Source of the DNA: Gemmatimonadota bacterium
Lineage (GTDB): Bacteria > Gemmatimonadota > Gemmatimonadetes > Gemmatimonadales > Gemmatimonadaceae
Assembly (NCBI GenBank): GCA_029884515.1
Contig: JAOUHR010000108.1
Coordinates: forward strand, 1-6,707
Direction of reading: 5' to 3'
DNA length: 6,707 nt
In this document: piece by piece, positions 1 to 6,600 of the stretch
Numbering within the stretch: position 1 is the stretch's first letter
Layout: each line of letters begins with the position of its first letter
Made by a program: the position numbers and the translations under genes
Notes under the pieces: generated by a model
Told to the model about the DNA's origin: nothing
Database searches by the model: none
What the model saw: the letters and a program-made list of their open reading frames with translations, nothing else

Positions 1-92
1 TCCCTGCTCGGCGCGGCGCCACTCTGGTTGACGATGATCTGCCGCTCGGCGGTGGTGCTGAGTGGCGCCTCTTCCTCGATGTGCTGGCTCAC
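1..92 (-). CDS. 5' end of the next operon gene, possibly an ABC transporter ATP-binding subunit (partial)
   Basis: A GTG start at 92-90 overlaps the TGA stop of the adaptor gene (91-89) in a GTGA junction, the usual sign of translational coupling. The frame stays open for 30 codons to the window edge and begins MSQHIEEEAPLSTT. A purine-rich run (AAGG, then six G) lies just upstream and could bind the ribosome. The visible N-terminus is hydrophilic and acidic with no membrane segment. RND pumps normally have their first transmembrane helix within about the first 30 residues, so this argues against an RND pump. An ABC ATPase of the LolD/MacB type often follows a TolC plus MacA-like adaptor pair, so that is my guess, but no Walker motif is within the window. 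The overlap and open frame are seen directly; the function is inferred from gene order alone. Confidence 0.55.
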   Translation of the reverse strand, partial: MSQHIEEEAPLSTTAERQIIVNQSGAAPSR

Positions 93-1372
93 GGCGTCCC
101 CCCGGCCTTGGTGGCAGCCGGTGTCGGTGGTTGCTCACGGACGAGCTGTCCGTCCTTCAGCTCGCGGATCGCCTGGTAGGTCCCGGCGACGATGCGCTCG
201 CCGGACTTGAGGCCCTCGAGCACCTCGAAGAACTTCTCACCCGCGATCCCCACCTTTACGGGGCGGAACGTCACTTTGCTGTCCTCGCCGACCACGAACA
301 CGCCCTCGACGTCCTTCTTCCCCACTTGCACGGCGGGGGTCTTGGCGGCCGGCGGCGCGTCATTGTCGGTATTCTTGAGCTCCTCGTTCTCGCGCACCGT
401 GAGCGCGATGATCGGGATGGAGAGCACTTGCATGCGGGTGTCGGTGACGATCTTCGCGGTGGACGAGAAGTCCGGGCGCGTGTCGGCCGGCGGGTTCAGG
501 ATCCGCACCGTCACCTCGTAGTCGATCGCCTGGTCGGTGGCGGCGGTCGTCGCGCGGGTGATCGAGCTGTTCGAGATCTCCACCACGCGGCCGAGGAAGG
601 TCGTGTCGGCGAAGGCGTCGATCTGGATCACCGCCGAGTCGCCCACTGAGATCCGGCTCACATCGGTCTCGTCGACCTTCACCTTGGTCTCGAGGATGCT
701 CATGTCGGCGATCGTCATCAGTGTCGCGGCGTCACGGTTGAGCGTGCCCATGATCGCCGTCTCGCCCACCTCGACGTTGAGCCGCGTCACGCGGCCGGTC
801 ATCGGCGAGTAGATGGTCGAACGGGAGAGCTGCCACCGCGAGTCCTTGAGCGAGGCCTCGTTCTGCTTGACGTTCTCCTCGGCGGCCTTCACGAGCGCCT
901 GGTTGACCTCGTTCTGCGTCTGCAGCTGCTCGAGTTCCTGCGCCGAGACCAGCGCGGCGTTCGTCTTCCGGATCTCCTGCTGGCGCTCGAGGTTGCGCTG
1001 GGCCTGCATCTGGTTCGCTTTCGCCTGTGCCAGGCTCGCCCGCGCGTTGGCCAGCGCCGCCTCCGCGCGCTGCACTTGCGCCTCGTACTGCTGCGGATCG
1101 ATCTGCAGGAGGAACTGACCCTCCTTCACGTAGTCGCCGTCCTTCACCGCGAGGCGGGTGATCCGCCCCGTGATGTCGGCCGAGAGGTCCACCTTGGTGC
1201 GGGGCGAGACCGAGCCGCTCGCGGTCACCGAGGCGACCAGGTCCTGCGTCGCGACGGGTTCGATGCGCACGAGCACGCCCTTGCCGCTCGATCGCGAGGC
1301 GGAGACCCAGACCACCGCCACGATGGCGACCACCACCACGGCGGCGATCCCGTACTTCCCTCTCTTGCTCAT
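89..1372 (-). CDS. Periplasmic adaptor (membrane fusion protein) of a tripartite efflux/export system, HlyD/MacA type
   Basis: This 427-residue protein would link an inner-membrane transporter to the TolC-like channel encoded just upstream. It starts with a short basic segment (MSKRGK) and one hydrophobic helix at about residues 8-24, so it is anchored in the inner membrane with the rest in the periplasm. Two halves of a biotinyl-lipoyl domain are visible: about 60-92 (ITGRITRL, DGDYVKEGQ, LLQIDP) and about 186-222 (IYSPMTGRVTRLNVEVGE). Between them, 93-182 form a long Ala/Gln/Glu-rich coiled-coil hairpin. A beta-barrel domain follows (about 223-310) and then a membrane-proximal domain (about 311-410) with the typical EVLEGLKSGERIV motif. 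The tail is rich in Pro, Ala and Thr. Length is normal for the family. The start is well supported by AGGA seven bases before the ATG. The substrate cannot be read from the sequence. The MacA-like lipoyl motif and the hydrophilic next gene favour an ABC partner over an RND partner. Confidence 0.93.
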   Translation of the reverse strand: MSKRGKYGIAAVVVVAIVAVVWVSASRSSGKGVLVRIEPVATQDLVASVTASGSVSPRTKVDLSADITGRITRLAVKDGDYVKEGQFLLQIDPQQYEAQVQRAEAALANARASLAQAKANQMQAQRNLERQQEIRKTNAALVSAQELEQLQTQNEVNQALVKAAEENVKQNEASLKDSRWQLSRSTIYSPMTGRVTRLNVEVGETAIMGTLNRDAATLMTIADMSILETKVKVDETDVSRISVGDSAVIQIDAFADTTFLGRVVEISNSSITRATTAATDQAIDYEVTVRILNPPADTRPDFSSTAKIVTDTRMQVLSIPIIALTVRENEELKNTDNDAPPAAKTPAVQVGKKDVEGVFVVGEDSKVTFRPVKVGIAGEKFFEVLEGLKSGERIVAGTYQAIRELKDGQLVREQPPTPAATKAGGTP

Positions 1373-1384
1373 CGTCTCGTCCTA
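1373..1384 (-). promoter_or_regulatory. Ribosome binding site of the adaptor gene, overlapping the tolC-like stop codon
   Basis: On the minus strand the channel gene's TAG stop provides the first bases of the sequence TAGGACGAGACG that precedes the adaptor ATG. AGGA (1383-1380) sits seven bases from the start, a good Shine-Dalgarno spacing. Because the stop codon is part of the ribosome binding site, ribosomes finishing the channel gene end on the next start site, which implies translational coupling and balanced synthesis of channel and adaptor. Confidence 0.7.
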
Positions 1385-2881
1385 TCGAAGGGTGCGCCCG
1401 ACGGCCGCTTCGAGCGCCGCGAACGACCGGTGGAATTCGTAGATCGCATCGATCCGGTCCGTCTCGGCCCGCTCGAACTCGGCGCGTGCCGTGGTCAGGT
1501 CCACGAACGTGTTGGCCCCCACGCGGTAGCGCTCCTCGGCCAGCTGGAGCGCCTCTCGGGCGGTGGCGGCGTTCTGCGTCTGCAACTGCACGGCCTCGTA
1601 CGAGGCCTGCAGCGTCACCCGCGCCGACGTCACGTCGGCGGTGAGGGCGAGTTCCTGGCGACGCACGCTGTAGCGGGCGTCGGACTTGCTCGCCGATGCC
1701 TCGGCCACCCGCTGCTCGCGCGCGAATCCGTCGAAGAGCGGGAGGGAGAGGCTGAGCGAGAGGCTGTACGGGTTCCGCGTGAACCCGAACGGGTACTTGC
1801 TGTTGGCGTCGCGGAGCGCGTCCGCCTGCGCCGGCGTGAACACCAGCGCGTTGCACTGCGCCGCGATGCTCGAGAGCCCGGCCCCGATGCGGATCGAGTC
1901 TGTCGTGAAGCAGCTGCGTTGCGATGAGAGCGTCTGCGACTGGGCCTGGGCGATCGCGATGTCGATGTTCTTCTGCTCCTGCGCGAATCCGCCCACTGAC
2001 CCGGACAGGGAGAGGGTCGGCGTGTACTCGCCGCGCGCCGACTTCACCCCCTGGTCGGCCATGCGCTCCCGCGCCTGCAGCGCCCGGAGCGCCGGGTTCG
2101 CCTGCCGCGCGGTCGCGAGCAGGTCCTCCAACACCATGGTGGGCGCCGTCATCGGCAGGTCCGCCGTGAGCGCGACGTCGGCCGGCATGGGCACGCCCAA
2201 CTGCTGGAAGAGCTGCAGCCGCGAGACCGCGGCGGCATTGCGCGCCCGGAGGGCCGCGACCTGCTGCGTGCCGAGCCCCACCTCGGCGCGCTTGACGTCG
2301 AGCGAGGTGGCGGAGCCGACCCCCGCCCGCGCCTGCGCGAGCTGGAGCTGCAGCGCCTGTTGCGTCACCAGTGTGTCCTGGAGAGCCGCCCGTGCCTGCA
2401 GCTGCAGCGCAAGGAGGAACTGCCCGGTGACCAGGTTCCGGAGGTTGTACAGCGCAGCGTCGACGTCCGCGTCCGCGGCGTCCATGGACGCGTTGGCGCG
2501 ACGGATGTTCGTGAACGTGTTGTAGCTGAGCCTGGCGTTGGCCGAGAGGTTCCACGACGACGAGATGATGTCGGAGGTCGCGCCGAACGCGACGCCACCG
2601 AAGAACTGTGGACGGCCCTCACGGTAGCTCGAACCGAAGCTGACGTCCGCGTTCGGGAGCAGCGCCCCGTACGCCGAGCGCACGGCTGCCGACGCCCGCG
2701 TGCGGCCGCTGATCGACTGCAGGTACGCCGGGTTGTTCTGCTTCGCGATGTCGAGCGCCTCGACGAGCGAGAGCGTCGTCCGCGTGGCCGTCTGGGCCCC
2801 GGCCGGCATCGCCACACCGAGGAGCAGGAGCGCACAACACACCAATCGCATCGGTACCGAGTCCTTGGGGTAGGGTTTCAT
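1382..2881 (-). CDS. TolC-family outer-membrane efflux channel
   Basis: This 499-residue protein is an outer-membrane factor, the trimeric barrel and periplasmic tunnel through which a tripartite pump expels its substrate. The N-terminus has a signal peptide with hydrophobic core CCALLLLGVAM and likely cleavage after AGA near residue 29. Two outer-membrane-efflux repeats are visible. Repeat 1 begins at ALDIAKQNNPAYL (42-54), with barrel strands around 75-88 and 111-122. Repeat 2 begins at TARQANPALRAL (257-268), with strands around 288-300 and 370-384, the latter ending in LPLFDG. The C-terminal helix has the family signature: RYRVG (451-455), VDLTTARAEFERA and a final AAVGRTLR. Between the repeat-2 strands is an unusually long loop (about 302-369) with two cysteines. 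The gene starts 6 bp after the upstream stop. The ATG at 2881 has AGGAG only three bases away; the in-frame ATG at 2851 (residue 11) has AAGGA ten bases away and gives a more compact signal peptide, so either start is possible. Confidence 0.95.
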   Translation of the reverse strand: MKPYPKDSVPMRLVCCALLLLGVAMPAGAQTATRTTLSLVEALDIAKQNNPAYLQSISGRTRASAAVRSAYGALLPNADVSFGSSYREGRPQFFGGVAFGATSDIISSSWNLSANARLSYNTFTNIRRANASMDAADADVDAALYNLRNLVTGQFLLALQLQARAALQDTLVTQQALQLQLAQARAGVGSATSLDVKRAEVGLGTQQVAALRARNAAAVSRLQLFQQLGVPMPADVALTADLPMTAPTMVLEDLLATARQANPALRALQARERMADQGVKSARGEYTPTLSLSGSVGGFAQEQKNIDIAIAQAQSQTLSSQRSCFTTDSIRIGAGLSSIAAQCNALVFTPAQADALRDANSKYPFGFTRNPYSLSLSLSLPLFDGFAREQRVAEASASKSDARYSVRRQELALTADVTSARVTLQASYEAVQLQTQNAATAREALQLAEERYRVGANTFVDLTTARAEFERAETDRIDAIYEFHRSFAALEAAVGRTLR

Positions 2882-2890
2882 GGGCTCCTA
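2882..2890 (-). promoter_or_regulatory. Shine-Dalgarno-like AGGAG overlapping the upstream stop codon, before the tolC-like gene
   Basis: The TAG stop of the upstream secreted-protein gene runs into AGGAG (2889-2885), followed by CCC and the ATG at 2881. The layout matches the TAGGA junction before the adaptor gene. Here the three-base spacing to ATG is short, which leaves room for the alternative start at 2851, served by AAGGA at 2866-2862. Confidence 0.45.
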
Positions 2891-3613
2891 CGCGCGGGCG
2901 GGCGCGGGTGTTTCAGCGGGGGGCTCGTCGCGCAGGGCATCGAGGTCCTCGTCCGGGATCCGCACCCGGAGCAGGTGCCCTTCGAGGTCCGTCCAGGCCT
3001 CCCGGACCATCATCCCCCCCGACGACCGGATGAGCCATTTCCGGGCGACGAACTCACGCAGGCCCAGCGACACGCGGTCGGGACCGGCGTCCTCGATGCC
3101 CACCGTCTCCATCGTGAGGGAACGGGGGTGGAGCACCGACGGTGCCCGGCCCTCGCCGAAGGTGAGCAGGAACCACGTGTGGTGGATCACCTGTGGCTCC
3201 GCGGCCAGGCTCCCGCGCGGCAACGGGAACTCCCGCGCGCGCTCCCCGGTGGGCCGGATGGCGCGCCCCGACCAGAGGTCGCGCCGGGCCTCGCCGGAGA
3301 TCGTCTCGCGGGTGAGGCCGTCCTGGGTCTCGTCGAGCGTGAACCGGAGGGGGAAGCCGGCGGAATCGGTGTTGAGCCGCACCGTCAGCTTGCTCTCGCC
3401 CCGCAGGACGTTGGCCTGTGCGATGTACGCCCCGTCCGCCGCGCCGGGGGCCGCCCGGATGCTGAAGTCCTCGCGGCCGATGCGCGTGCCCGCCACGAAG
3501 AGCGAGAAGGTCCCCTCGTCCAGCACGCGAGACTGCGCGGGCAGTGACACCGGCCAGCCCGCGACAGCGAGGCACGCACCGAGCAGGGCAGGACGGGAGG
3601 GTTTCCGGAGCAT
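2888..3613 (-). CDS. Secreted protein of unknown function, first gene of the export operon
   Basis: I do not recognise a named family for this 241-residue protein. It begins with a signal peptide: basic MLRKPSRP, a hydrophobic stretch (about 9-25) and likely cleavage near SLPA before QSR, so it should be periplasmic or exported. The string LGAC at 11-14 resembles a lipobox, but the hydrophobic stretch before that Cys is too short and continues after it. The mature part is rich in predicted beta strands, with GTFSLFVAGTRIGREDFSI (34-52), KLTVRLNTDSAGFPLRFTLDE (75-95) and a C-terminal REAWTDLEGHLLRVRIP (204-220). This layout recalls single-domain beta-sheet secreted proteins of the DUF3108/DUF6134 kind, a weak resemblance only. 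The tail (221-241) is acidic, then Pro/Ala-rich. It ends 6 bp before the channel gene, so it probably serves the same export system. The ATG at 3613 is the first start that puts a signal peptide at the N-terminus; there is no clear ribosome binding site. Confidence 0.85.
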   Translation of the reverse strand: MLRKPSRPALLGACLAVAGWPVSLPAQSRVLDEGTFSLFVAGTRIGREDFSIRAAPGAADGAYIAQANVLRGESKLTVRLNTDSAGFPLRFTLDETQDGLTRETISGEARRDLWSGRAIRPTGERAREFPLPRGSLAAEPQVIHHTWFLLTFGEGRAPSVLHPRSLTMETVGIEDAGPDRVSLGLREFVARKWLIRSSGGMMVREAWTDLEGHLLRVRIPDEDLDALRDEPPAETPAPARA

Positions 3614-3620
3614 CCATGGC

Positions 3621-3626
3621 AATCTA
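3621..3626 (-). promoter_or_regulatory. Possible -10 element of the export operon (TAGATT)
   Basis: Read on the minus strand, TAGATT matches the -10 consensus at four of six positions and lies seven bases before the ATG at 3613. If used, transcription would begin at or next to the start codon and the mRNA would be leaderless, which fits the absence of a Shine-Dalgarno sequence. The match is weak and no -35 partner is visible. Confidence 0.3.
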
Positions 3627-3668
3627 GTCGTGGATACCGCGCGCTCGCCCACCGCGGCTCCTGCCGGG

Positions 3669-3674
3669 TATAAT
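3669..3674 (+). promoter_or_regulatory. Probable -10 element of the sensor gene (perfect TATAAT)
   Basis: A perfect TATAAT stands out in a very GC-rich setting. It ends six bases before the GTG at 3681, so the expected transcription start is at or beside that codon, giving a leaderless mRNA. No Shine-Dalgarno sequence precedes the GTG. There is no extended -10 TG and no clear -35 element at 17 bp. If translation instead began at the in-frame GTG at 3630, this motif would lie inside the gene. Confidence 0.5.
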
Positions 3675-3680
3675 GACTGC

Positions 3681-6600
3681 GTGACCCCCTCCGCGTCGTC
3701 GCCGGCCGTCATGGGCAGCACGGGAACCGCCGGCGGCGCCCGCTCCGCAGGGACGTCCGGCGCGTCGGGCGCCACGCGAGCGACCGGCGTCAAGGGCGCC
3801 CGCGGGGCCATCCCCGCCTCGCGCGGGGGGTGGGCCCTGCTCGCCTCCGCGGCGGTCATCCTCGGCGCCCTCTGGCTGCGCGATCCGTCGGCGACGATCA
3901 CGGGGTTCCTGGCCCTGGTGACGCTCCTGCTCGCCGGACTCCTGTTTCGTGGCCGCGGCGAGGCGGCGCTCCGGCGCGTGGCCTTCCTTGCGACCGCCGT
4001 CGTCTTCGTGGCACTCGCGGTACGCTACCACGTCACGGTCGGGCGCCTGGAGCGTGCCGGCAACACGGTGATCGCCGACCGCACGCGCGCGGGCGCGGAG
4101 GCGATGGCCGTCGCCTTCGAGTCGCTCGGGGACGAGCTCACGCGCGCGGCGCGCGGCGCCCTGGAGGCGCCGCAGGACCGCCAAGCGGCGTTCACGGCGC
4201 TGGGATCGTTGCTCGACCCGCGCGACGACCGGGCGATCGTGATGGCCGAGAAGGGAACGGCGTTCGCCTGGGCGGGCCGGCTCCTCGTCCCCGTGGACTC
4301 ACTGCCCGGGCCCCTGGGTGTGATCGCGACACCGTTCTACGTCGTCGCGTACGCGACGGCACGATCGGCCGAGCGGGTCGCGGTCGCGACGGTGCTGGTG
4401 CACGCCGAGCCTCCCGCCGACCGGCTGAGCCGGCCACTCGACCGCCGCGTGGCCGACGCGCACGGCTTGCGCGGCTTCAGCTATGCCGGCGCCGGCGCGG
4501 CCGCCGACGTGCCCGAGGCGGTCGTGCTCCGGCTGGACGGCGAGCCGATGCTCGCCACGCGCGCCCTCGTGGCGCCGACGGAGACGTTGGAGCGCGAAGC
4601 GGCCGACTGGGCGCTGCCGCGCGCTGGCCTCACGCTCGCCGTCCTCGTGCTCCTGCTGCTCGCGGCGGCGTGGCAGCGCGACGGTGGGCTGGGACGGCGG
4701 CTCGGCGGGCTGGGGGTGGCGTTCGCCGTTGTGGCGCTCGTGCCGCTGAGCACCTTCTCCAACCAGTCGACGCTCTTCGACCCCACCGTCTTCTTCGTCT
4801 CGGCCGGATGGCGCTTCACGGCGAACGCGGGCGCACTCGCGATCACGAGCGCGCTGCTCCTGCTCGCGCTCCTCTCCGCACTGCGCGAAGGCGTGCGGCC
4901 GCGCTCGCGCACCCAGGCGCTCGTGGGCGTGCTCCTCGTCGCCGGGGTGGGCCCCTTCCTGCTGCGCGAACTCGCGCGCGGGATCCAGGTGCCGACGCTC
5001 GGGGTCCCGACAGGGCTCTGGCTGGCGTGGCAGGTGACGCTCTTCCTCGCCGCGGTCACGGTGCTCCTGCTGGGCGTGACGTTCGGGCAGGCGGCCCTCG
5101 GTACGCAGCGCGGATTGGCACCCTGGGTGGCACCCGCCTTGGCCGCGCTGGCGGCGATCACCACGCCGGTCGTGCTCGAGGCGCCGGCGCGGCTGCCCCC
5201 GTTGCATCCGCTGCTCTGGGTCGCGGCGATCGGGGTGCTCGCCTTCACGCGCCGGGCGCGGGCGATGGTGCTCCCGGTGGCGTTCGTGGCCGCGTGCGGA
5301 GCGGTGACCCTCGTCTGGTTCTCCACGGTGCGCGAGCGCGTGGAACTCGCGGTGGAGGACGTCGCGGCGCTGCGGACGCCGGACCCGAACGCGGCGCCGC
5401 TGCTCCGCCGCTTCGCCAGCCGGCTGGATCCCGCGAGCGCGGACCGCACGCGGGTGGACGTGCTGGTGCGTTACGCCGAGTCCGACCTCGCCGGTACCGA
5501 CTTTCCGACCGAGATCGCGACGTGGGCACCGGACGGGTCCGAGATGGCCGAGCTGCGCGTGGGGAGGGGTCCGGGCGAGACGTATGGCGTGAACCTGACG
5601 GCGCGGGAGGCCCAGATGAACGGGATGCCTATCCTGCGCGAGTCGGTGGGGGAACCGGGGACGCACGTGGTGCTCGCCGTGCCGCACCGCGACGGATCGG
5701 CCACGACGGTGGTGCTCGCACCGCGCTCGCGATTGGTGGCGCCCGACCCGTTCGGGGCCCTGCTCGGCTTCCCGCCGCCGCCGACGCCGGAGCCACCGTA
5801 CCATCTGCGGCAGGGCGACCTGACATCGGGTCCGCCGACGATCGGACGGCACGGCAGCTGGTCGCGGAGCGGTGCGGAGCTCCATGGCGACTGGCAGGTC
5901 GCCTCCACCGGTGGCCTCTGGCGCCGCGTGCACGCGACGATCGACCTGCGGTCGTTCGATGCCCTGGTCACTCGCGGTGTGCTGCTCGTGCTGAGCGACC
6001 TCGCCATGCTCGGCGCCGTCTGGCTGTTGATCGTGATGGCCGACGGCGTGCTCCGCCGCTGGTGGCGGATCCGCCGGCGTGACCTCGTGCGGAGCTTCCG
6101 CGCGCGGCTCAGCCTCGCCCTCTTCGCCTGCTTCCTCCTGCCGTCGGTCCTCTTCGCGCTCTGGTCGTTCCAGCGCCTGCAGGCCGACGACCGCCAGTCG
6201 CGCGACCTGCTCGTGCGCGAGACCCTGCGCGCGGTGGCCGCCACCGACTCGGTGCAGCTGGCCGCGACGTCCCAGCGGTTCGAGACCCCGCTCTTCCTCT
6301 ATGCGAACGGTCTGCTCTTTGCGACGAGTGATCCCCTGCTCGACGCGATCGCGCCGGTGGGACGCCTGCTCCCGCCCGGCGTGGCGCGCACGCTGGCGGA
6401 AGGGGACGAACCGACGGCGGGGCGCGGCGAGTCGGTGGGACCCGCGTCGATGCGGCTCGGCTACCGCGCCGTCACCGACGCCGGCACGCAGTTCGTGCTC
6501 GCCGCGCCCGCGCGGCTCGACGAGCGGCTCCTCGACCGCCGCCGGAACGACCTCGCCATCTTCCTCCTCTTCGCCCTCGCCCTCGGCGGGATCGCCGCGC

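Larger units (their letters stand above)
3614..3680. promoter_or_regulatory. Divergent intergenic promoter region between the export operon and the sensor gene
   Basis: These 67 bases separate the two divergent start codons and must carry both promoters unless the plus gene begins at the upstream GTG (3630). The region is less GC-rich at its two ends, where the hexamers TAGATT (minus strand) and TATAAT (plus strand) lie, and GC-rich in the middle. A small inverted repeat, CCGCG (3637-3641) and CGCGG (3653-3657), sits between them; arms this short are common at this GC content and may mean nothing. No good TTGACA-like -35 element was found at 16-18 bp from either hexamer, so an activator or an alternative sigma factor may be involved. 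Confidence 0.5.

Noticed and set aside
732..2555. Minus-strand open frame of 607 codons spanning the channel and adaptor genes in another frame
   Set aside because: It crosses two well-supported genes and its translation is Arg/Gly/Ala/His-rich without family features. It is a GC shadow.
2918..2929. Lipoprotein assignment for the secreted protein, based on the LGAC string at its residues 11-14
   Set aside because: The hydrophobic core before the Cys is only about four to five residues and the hydrophobic stretch continues past it, so an ordinary signal peptidase I site near residues 25-27 is more likely. The string itself is encoded near 3572-3583.
3637..3657. CCGCG/CGCGG inverted repeat as an operator
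   Set aside because: The arms are only five bases long and made of G and C alone, which is expected by chance in this sequence. It is noted within the intergenic region but not called as a binding site.
3630..3680. Upstream GTG (3630) as the start of the sensor gene
   Set aside because: It is in frame but only 16 bases from the divergent ATG, leaving almost no room for promoters, and it would put the TATAAT inside the coding region. I kept it as a less likely alternative.
3614..3901. N-terminal extension of the secreted-protein gene to an ATG at 3901
   Set aside because: The frame is open, but the extra 96 residues are Ala/Pro/Arg low-complexity sequence. They would overlap the divergent sensor gene and bury the signal peptide that begins at 3613.
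4299..5933. Minus-strand open frame of 544 codons antisense to the sensor gene
   Set aside because: It is highly charged, His/Arg-rich and low in hydrophobic residues, with no recognisable domain, as expected for an antisense shadow at this GC content.
3830..6082. Plus-strand open frame of 750 codons in a second frame across the sensor gene
   Set aside because: Its product is almost entirely Arg, Gly, Ala and Pro with no domain pattern. It is a shadow of the sensor frame caused by GC-rich third positions; the true frame has clean membrane helices and a HAMP motif.
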